NCBI GenBank assembly: GCA_934101605.1
Contig: CAKORS010000017.1
Location: 1-17,344 of the forward strand
From: an uncultured Bacilli bacterium
GTDB lineage: Bacteria; Bacillota_I; Bacilli_A; RF39; UBA660
Direction of reading: 5' to 3'
DNA: 17,344 nt
The notes beneath the pieces are model-generated. The model worked only from the letters and a program-made list of their open reading frames with translations, was not told where the DNA came from and did not search any database. The position numbers and the translations under genes were made by a program. Below are positions 13,239 through 17,344 of this stretch, in pieces. The stretch's first letter is position 1; each line of letters opens with the position of its first letter.

Positions 13239-13929
13239 GTTCTTTTAAGAATTCTCTTAATATTTTTGTAGCAGCGCGTTTTTCTATTCTTGATACATAA
13301 CTTCTTGATATATTTAAGTGTTTTGCTATTTCTTTTTGAGTTTCTTCATCATAATTATATAATCCATATCTTCGTATTATTATTTCTTTTTCTCTTGGTG
13401 TTAGTATTTTCATATAGTTTTGTAATAGTTTTATATTATCTTGTTTATCTATTTCATCTACCATATCAACACTAGGCATTTTTAAAACATCTAGTATTGT
13501 TATGTCATTTCCTTCTTTATCATAACCTATAGGGTCATCTAATGATATGTTGTTATTATTTTTTTTATTGGCTCTAAAATACATTAATATTTCATTTTCT
13601 ATACATTTAGCTGCATATGTTGTAAGACGAGTACTTTTTTTATTTGAGTAACTATCTATTCCTTTGATTAGTCCAATTGTTCCTATACTTATTAAATCAT
13701 CAGTGCTGGATTTAGGGTTATCAAATTTTTTTACTATATGGGCTACTAATCTTAGATTGTGTTCTATAAGTTTATTTCTAGCATTTTGATCTTTTTTATT
13801 TAAAAATAGATCTAGATATTTTTCTTCTTTCTCTTTTGATAGGGGATCTAAAAATACATTATTGGAATAAGATGTTTTAAATAAACATAATGTTTTAAGT
13901 AGATTTATCAGATTGAAAATTTTTATCAC
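13225..13929 (-). CDS. sigK: RNA polymerase sporulation sigma factor sigma-K, with pro-sequence
   Basis: A 234-residue sigma-70 family factor very close to Bacillus sigma-K. Region 2 reads ARNKLIEHNLRLVAHIVKKF, then DLISIGTIGLIKGIDSY, then LTTYAAKCIENEILM. Region 4 reads LTPREKEIIIRRYGL, then QKEIAKHLNISRSYVSRIEKRA. The N-terminus has a short hydrophobic stretch followed by SYSNNVF, aligning with the SYVKNNAF of Bacillus pro-sigma-K, so a pro-sequence of about 20 residues removed by SpoIVFB is likely. The gene is uninterrupted (no skin-like element). It directs late mother-cell transcription, including coat genes. The GTG at 13929 is buried in the ribosome site; see the separate entry. The stop overlaps uvrC by four bases. 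Confidence 0.92.
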   Translation of the reverse strand: MIKIFNLINLLKTLCLFKTSYSNNVFLDPLSKEKEEKYLDLFLNKKDQNARNKLIEHNLRLVAHIVKKFDNPKSSTDDLISIGTIGLIKGIDSYSNKKSTRLTTYAAKCIENEILMYFRANKKNNNNISLDDPIGYDKEGNDITILDVLKMPSVDMVDEIDKQDNIKLLQNYMKILTPREKEIIIRRYGLYNYDEETQKEIAKHLNISRSYVSRIEKRAATKILREFLKEQKEH

Positions 13930-13932
13930 CTC
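13925..13932 (-). promoter_or_regulatory. Strong ribosome binding site overlapping the nominal sigK start
   Basis: The minus strand reads GAGGTGAT from 13932 to 13925, an eight-base match to the anti-Shine-Dalgarno complement. The only standard start codon, GTG (13929-13927), lies inside it and so cannot be served by it. The codon at the ideal distance is ATT (13920-13918), 8 bases after GAGG. Initiation at ATT would shorten the protein by three residues. Confidence 0.5.
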
Positions 13933-13937
13933 AGTTA

Positions 13938-13945
13938 ATTATATG
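13938..13945 (-). promoter_or_regulatory. Possible sigma-E/sigma-A type -10 for sigK
   Basis: The minus strand reads CATATAAT (13945 to 13938), seven of eight to the sigma-E -10 CATACAnT and also containing TATAAT. The transcript would start near 13931, at the ribosome site. No clear -35 is seen. Confidence 0.3.
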
Positions 13946-13974
13946 TAGTTTTTTGTAGTAAAATAAAAAAATAC

Positions 13975-14002
13975 TTGATTTTTTTTGTAAATGTGGTATA
14001 CT
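13975..14002 (+). promoter_or_regulatory. Sigma-A promoter of the 160-residue unknown
   Basis: TTGATT (13975-13980) and TATACT (13997-14002) are 16 bases apart, with TGG (13994-13996) giving an extended -10. Transcription would start near 14009 in GCGCG, an unusually GC-rich point here. The ribosome site AAAGGGA is at 14021-14027. Confidence 0.65.
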
Positions 14003-14035
14003 GATAAAGCGCGTTTTTAGAAAGGGATGATTATA

Positions 14036-14518
14036 ATGAGAAATTTTTTAAAAGATGTTTATTGTGATCAAGTTGTAAAATTAAGAGATGTAGCAAATAA
14101 TTGTGGAGATAGATTGCCTGAATTATGGGATATGAAAAACTGCTATGACATAGTTGATGAAAATAACCAAAAAATAGGGCGTAAACAAACTTTATACAAT
14201 GAAAAAGGGGATTATGCTGTATTAGTTGATATGCCTAATGTAGCTTTAGTATCAAAATTTTATGGTGATGGTGGAATGGAACATTATTCTGTTGAAATCA
14301 TAAATGATGATGAACATACTAATGGAGTAGTTGTATCTACTAGAATTATGACTACAAAAGATGGAAAGTATGCAATTGCTAAAAACTATAATGGTGGAAA
14401 TTATAGAGTTGTTAGAAATAATATTTCTGATGAATTAGATAATTATTTTGATTATAGTGATCCTATGTATTTATTTTATAACTTGACTAATAAATCACAA
14501 TCAAGAATACGTCAATAA
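14036..14518 (+). CDS. Hypothetical protein, 160 residues
   Basis: I do not recognise this protein. It has 160 residues with no membrane segment or signal. After an N-terminal helix (to about residue 30) it looks beta-rich: repeated strand-turn units such as YDIVDENNQKIGRKQTLY, DYAVLVDMPNVALVSKFY, then VEIINDDE, VVVSTRIMTTKDGKYAIAKNY and NYRVVRN. Such an all-beta core could resemble LURP-one/tubby-like folds, which is only an impression. Two cysteines near residues 9 and 22, and another in NCYDI, are not in a metal motif. ATG 14036 is preferred to ATG 14027 because AAAGGGA (14021-14027) overlaps the latter. It has a strong own promoter and own terminator, so it is a monocistronic and probably well-expressed gene between sigK and xerC. 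Confidence 0.7.
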   Translation: MRNFLKDVYCDQVVKLRDVANNCGDRLPELWDMKNCYDIVDENNQKIGRKQTLYNEKGDYAVLVDMPNVALVSKFYGDGGMEHYSVEIINDDEHTNGVVVSTRIMTTKDGKYAIAKNYNGGNYRVVRNNISDELDNYFDYSDPMYLFYNLTNKSQSRIRQ

Positions 14519-14520
14519 TT

Positions 14521-14544
14521 AACTCTTTTTTAAGAGTTTTTTTT
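14521..14544 (+). terminator. Terminator of the 160-residue unknown
   Basis: AACTCTT (14521-14527) and AAGAGTT (14532-14538) form a 7-bp stem with a TTTT loop. T residues run to 14544. Confidence 0.8.
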
Positions 14545-14554
14545 GTTATATAAT
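14544..14554 (+). promoter_or_regulatory. Putative -10 region of xerC
   Basis: TGTTATATAAT contains TATAAT (14549-14554) and, in another register, TG-T-TATATA. It begins at the last T of the preceding terminator. A -35 would have to lie inside that terminator and none is clear. Confidence 0.35.
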
Positions 14555-14571
14555 TATTGTAGGTGAGTATT

Positions 14572-15465
14572 ATGGAAGAGTTGGATAAATATTTGGATTA
14601 TTTGAAGGTTCAGAAGAATTATTCTATAAATACTATAATTAATTATAGGGATGATATATTAGAATTTTTTTCTTATTTAGATAAAGAGTCTTTGGATTTT
14701 TTAGATATAGAGTATTCTGATATAAGACTTTACTTTAATTATTTAGATGAAAAGAAATTTTCTAAGACTACTATTGCTAGGCATATTTCTTCAGTTAGAA
14801 ATTTTTATAAGTATTTGGTTAGAAATGAGAAAGTAAAATCTAATCCTTTTAATTTAGTTAGTAGTCCTAAAAAAGATAAAAAATTACCTAAGTTTTTATA
14901 TTCTAATGAATTAGAGGAGTTATTTAGTATACCTGATTTAAACGATGTTTTAGGTATTAGAAATAGACTTATTTTAGAACTTTTATATGCTACAGGTATT
15001 AGGGTTGGAGAATGTGAATATATAAAGCTTTCTGATATAGATTTTAGTAATAGAAGTATAAAGATTTTAGGTAAAGGTAATAAGGAAAGATATGTTTATT
15101 TTGGAAGAGTTGCTTTAGAATATTTAAATTTTTATCTTGATAAGTCAAGACCTTTTTTAGATACTAAGAATAGTCCTTATTTACTTCTTAATAAAAATGG
15201 GTCTAGACTTACTGCTCGTGGCATAAGATTGATACTGGATAAGATTATAGAAAAAAGTAGTTTAAAACTACATATTTCACCACATACTTTAAGACATACT
15301 TTTGCTACACATATGTTGGAAGCTGGTTGTGATATATTATCTGTCCAGGAACTCTTAGGACATGAATCACTTAAAGCAACACAAATTTATACTCATATTA
15401 CAGATGAAAGATTAAAAAAAATATATTTAGATGCACACCCTAGGAGTAAAAAAGAAATAAAATAA
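14572..15465 (+). CDS. xerC: Tyrosine site-specific recombinase XerC/XerD type
   Basis: A 297-residue recombinase of housekeeping Xer size and layout. The SAM-like core-binding domain (1-90) reads YLKVQKNYSINTIINYRDD. The catalytic domain (105-295) has all residues: Arg144 (ATGIRVGE), Lys168 (GKGNKER), His238 and Arg241 (HTLRHTFATHML), His264 (LLGHESL) and nucleophile Tyr273 (TQIYTHI). It resolves chromosome dimers at dif with a partner or alone, at the division septum. XerC versus XerD cannot be settled without alignment. ATG 14572 is chosen because TAGGTGAG (14560-14567) precedes it; GTG 14563 is inside that site. It is probably co-transcribed with murE, 12 bases downstream. No integrase-like extra domain or att repeats are seen, arguing against a mobile element. 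Confidence 0.93.
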   Translation: MEELDKYLDYLKVQKNYSINTIINYRDDILEFFSYLDKESLDFLDIEYSDIRLYFNYLDEKKFSKTTIARHISSVRNFYKYLVRNEKVKSNPFNLVSSPKKDKKLPKFLYSNELEELFSIPDLNDVLGIRNRLILELLYATGIRVGECEYIKLSDIDFSNRSIKILGKGNKERYVYFGRVALEYLNFYLDKSRPFLDTKNSPYLLLNKNGSRLTARGIRLILDKIIEKSSLKLHISPHTLRHTFATHMLEAGCDILSVQELLGHESLKATQIYTHITDERLKKIYLDAHPRSKKEIK

Positions 15466-15477
15466 GGGTGATATAAA

Positions 15478-16935
15478 ATGAGTTACGAAGAGGTTATAAA
15501 GATTCTAGAAGAACATGATTTATTGCTGGATCATTCTTCTTGTAGTCTCTTTTTTTCTTATCTTTCTTATAATTCTAAAGATGTAAATCAAGATACGTTG
15601 TTTATTTGTAAAGGGGTTTTATTTAAAGATGAGTATTTAGATGAAGCTATAGAAAATGGTGCTACTTGTTATATTAGTGAGAAAGATTATAATAAATCTA
15701 TTGATCATATAATAGTAAGTGATGTAAGACGTGCTATGGCTTTAATTAGTCATAAGTTTTATAAAGTTGATGATGCTAAATGCAAGTTAATAGGGGTTAC
15801 AGGTACTAGTGGAAAAAGTACTACTGTTAATTTTGTTAAAGATATTTTAAATAGAGCAACCAAAAATAAAAATATTTATATTTCTACTCCTGAGTCTTAT
15901 ATAGGAGGTAAAAGCATTAAGTTTCATAATACTACTCCAGAAGTTATAGATATTGATAGATGTATTAAAAACACTATGATAAAAGATATTGATTATATGG
16001 TTTTAGAGGTTTCCAGTCAGGCTTCTAAACTTAGTAGGATTTATGGAATGAGTTTTGATATTGGTGTTTTTACTAATATTAGTTTGGATCATATATCTTT
16101 AATAGAACATAAAGATTTTAATGAATATTTAAATTGTAAATTAAATTTTTTAAGGAAATGTAAAAAGATAGTTATTAATAAAGATACTGATTATTATGAA
16201 GAAATAATAAGAAATTTAAAGGATAAAGAGATAGTTACTGTTGGTTATCATAATGCTGATTATATTATTAAAGATATTACTAGGGGAAGATTTACTTCAT
16301 TTGTTTTATCTCATAATAATAGTTCTGTAAGATATGAAATATCTATGAAGGGAGATTTTAACGTTTTAAATGCTGCTTTAGCTATAGCAGTTGCTAAGGA
16401 ATTGAATATTAAAGATGAATTTATAAGAGATGGTATTAGAAATACTAGTGTTTTGGGAAGAATGAATATATTTAATAATTTTAGATGTCCTGTTATTGTT
16501 GATTATGCTCATAATAAATATAGTTTAGAAGCACTTATTAAAATGATTCATGATGAATATAAGAATAAAAATATAAAGTTAGTGTTTGGATGTACTGGAG
16601 ATAGAGGATTAAATAGGATAGATGATCTTAGTTTAATTGCGGCTAAAAATGCATCTTATGTATATTTAACTAGTGATGATCCAGGGGATAGAGAGGTTTT
16701 AGATATATGTTTTTTACTATCTAATAACTTGAAAAAGTATGGAACTTCTTATGAAATAGTTATAGATAGAGTTGATGCTATAGATAAGGCATTAGAAAAT
16801 GCAACTAAAGATGATGTTATTTTAATAATAGGTAAGGGTGATGAGACTTATCAAAGAGTGAAACAACAAGTTATAGATTATGAGGGGGATATAAATGTTG
16901 TAGAGAGATTACTTGAAGAAAAGTATAGAAAATGA
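15478..16935 (+). CDS. murE: MurE-family UDP-MurNAc-L-Ala-D-Glu ligase, probably L-lysine type
   Basis: A 485-residue Mur ligase adding the third residue of the peptidoglycan stem peptide, in the cytosol with ATP. The N-terminal substrate domain (1-100) has the MurE pattern of a YNSKDV strand then LFICKG and AIENGA. The P-loop is GVTGTSGKSTT (106-116). The block LEVSSQASKLSRIYGMSFDIGVFTNISLDHI (176-206) with SSQ rather than SSH, followed by a Lys221 likely to be carbamylated, matches my memory of Lys-adding MurE of staphylococci and streptococci. The C-terminal domain has LGRM, VDYAH and GKGDETYQ. The specificity loop reads SDDPGD (399-404), lacking the Arg of DNPR seen in diaminopimelate-adding enzymes. 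ATG 15478 follows AAGGGTG. The amino acid added is an inference. Confidence 0.85.
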   Translation: MSYEEVIKILEEHDLLLDHSSCSLFFSYLSYNSKDVNQDTLFICKGVLFKDEYLDEAIENGATCYISEKDYNKSIDHIIVSDVRRAMALISHKFYKVDDAKCKLIGVTGTSGKSTTVNFVKDILNRATKNKNIYISTPESYIGGKSIKFHNTTPEVIDIDRCIKNTMIKDIDYMVLEVSSQASKLSRIYGMSFDIGVFTNISLDHISLIEHKDFNEYLNCKLNFLRKCKKIVINKDTDYYEEIIRNLKDKEIVTVGYHNADYIIKDITRGRFTSFVLSHNNSSVRYEISMKGDFNVLNAALAIAVAKELNIKDEFIRDGIRNTSVLGRMNIFNNFRCPVIVDYAHNKYSLEALIKMIHDEYKNKNIKLVFGCTGDRGLNRIDDLSLIAAKNASYVYLTSDDPGDREVLDICFLLSNNLKKYGTSYEIVIDRVDAIDKALENATKDDVILIIGKGDETYQRVKQQVIDYEGDINVVERLLEEKYRK

Positions 16936-16956
16936 TACAATTAATGTGGTGATAAT

Positions 16957-17344
16957 ATGGAAATTAATAGAATAATTAATGCTTTAAAAAATAAGGGATT
17001 ATTATCTAAGGATATGGATTTATCTTTAGATATAGAATATATTTCATATAGTTCTTTAGATATATGTAAAAATACTTTATTTGTTGTAAAGGGTATGTAT
17101 TTTAAGGAAGAGTATTTGGATGATGCTATAGAGCGTGGATCTATATGTTATGTTAGTGAAAAAGACTATAATAAAAGTATTCCATGTATTTTAGTTAAGG
17201 ATGTAGAAATAGCTATGGCTGTTATTTCTAAGTGTTTTTATAAAGAGTATGATGTTATTTCTAAGATAGGTATTACAGGAACTAAGGGAAAGACTACTAC
17301 TCTTAATTTTATTAAAAATATTTTAGAGTGTGATGATAAGATTC
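16957..17344 (+). CDS. Second MurE-family ligase, N-terminal part (cut by window end)
   Basis: Open from ATG 16957 to the last base, 129 codons. ATG is preceded by TGGTGA (16947-16952). It parallels the upstream murE in the same order: a strand YISYSS, LFVVKGMYFKEEYLDDAIERG, YVSEKDYNKSI, then AMAVISKCFYK and a P-loop GITGTKGKTTT. The preceding gene has DEYLDEAIENG, YISEKDYNKSI and GVTGTSGKSTT at matching positions. It is thus a tandem paralogue, clearly diverged and not an assembly repeat. The P-loop here is closer to the usual Mur sequence than that of the upstream copy. The rest, including the substrate-specificity loop, is outside the window. It could add a different amino acid or serve another peptide-ligase role. 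Confidence 0.82.
   Translation, partial: MEINRIINALKNKGLLSKDMDLSLDIEYISYSSLDICKNTLFVVKGMYFKEEYLDDAIERGSICYVSEKDYNKSIPCILVKDVEIAMAVISKCFYKEYDVISKIGITGTKGKTTTLNFIKNILECDDKI

Noticed and set aside
13290..13475. 61-residue hydrophobic plus-strand open frame
   Set aside because: It is antisense to sigK; Phe/Leu-rich content is the expected reverse of Lys/Glu-rich coding.
13225..13929. Skin-like element or recombination split in sigK
   Set aside because: The reading frame is continuous from the pro-sequence through region 4.
14572..15465. XerC-type recombinase as an integrase marking a mobile element
   Set aside because: Length and layout are those of housekeeping Xer, it is linked to murE, and no flanking repeats, excisionase or phage genes are present.
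1..17344. Mollicutes-type code with TGA as tryptophan
   Set aside because: The patatin gene ends at TGA, Trp is encoded by TGG throughout, and recognised proteins translate fully with TGA as stop.
15478..17344. Second murE as a duplicated assembly artefact
   Set aside because: The two copies differ at many codons and residues, including the P-loop, and have different ribosome sites.
1..17344. CRISPR array, tRNA, rRNA or riboswitch
   Set aside because: No regularly spaced direct repeats, tRNA-like cloverleaf or long structured leader was seen on either strand by eye; all gaps between genes are shorter than about 130 bases.

Overview
The window is strongly AT-rich bacterial DNA read with the standard bacterial code: TGA is used as a stop (patatin gene, 3837-3839) and Trp is TGG. 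Gene content (omega subunit, ParC, RNase HIII, CvpA, TrxA, UvrC, sigma-K with a pro-sequence, a CotD-like coat protein, L-Lys-type MurE) points to a low-GC, Gram-positive, endospore-forming Bacillota. It is most likely an uncultured gut lineage near the Erysipelotrichia/Mollicutes side of the Bacilli. The placement is inference; the presence of sporulation and cell-wall genes is read from the sequence.

Layout. 1-872: the last codons of glmS, followed by a translationally coupled HAD phosphatase. 930-1289: a CotD-like spore coat gene behind a sigma-K-like promoter. 1333-1983: a self-contained mazEF toxin-antitoxin module with a 29-bp palindromic operator, flanked by two A/T-only hairpin terminators. 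2052-4122: a deoxyribonucleotidase-like HAD protein, a patatin-like lipase and rpoZ. 4204-7278: parC and an unrecognised 168-residue protein. 7296-13228: rnhC (minus), cvpA-trxA, a tandem pair of secreted or membrane-anchored paralogues, yigZ (minus) and uvrC. 13225-13929: sigK (minus). 14036-14518: an unrecognised 160-residue protein with its own promoter and terminator. 14572-17344: xerC, then two consecutive MurE-family ligases, the second cut by the window edge.

How parts relate. The order rnhC / cvpA / trxA / uvrC matches the order I recall from Bacillus (rnhC-zapA-cvpA-polX-mutS2-...-trxA-uvrC) with intermediates missing and the paralogous surface pair plus yigZ placed between trxA and uvrC. 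The surface pair is the most foreign-looking DNA here: it uses mainly A-ending codons (gca, aca, gga, gta), whereas its neighbours prefer T-ending ones. Each copy has a copied leader and its own terminator. The sigK gene and the coat gene with a CATAnnnTA promoter together support a functional late mother-cell sporulation programme.

No tRNA, rRNA, CRISPR array, insertion sequence or prophage was seen. No gene-free stretch exceeds about 130 bases. The best leads are the duplicated surface proteins, the tandem MurE pair, the odd start of sigK and the mazEF operator. I found no clear multi-gene system of a wholly new kind.
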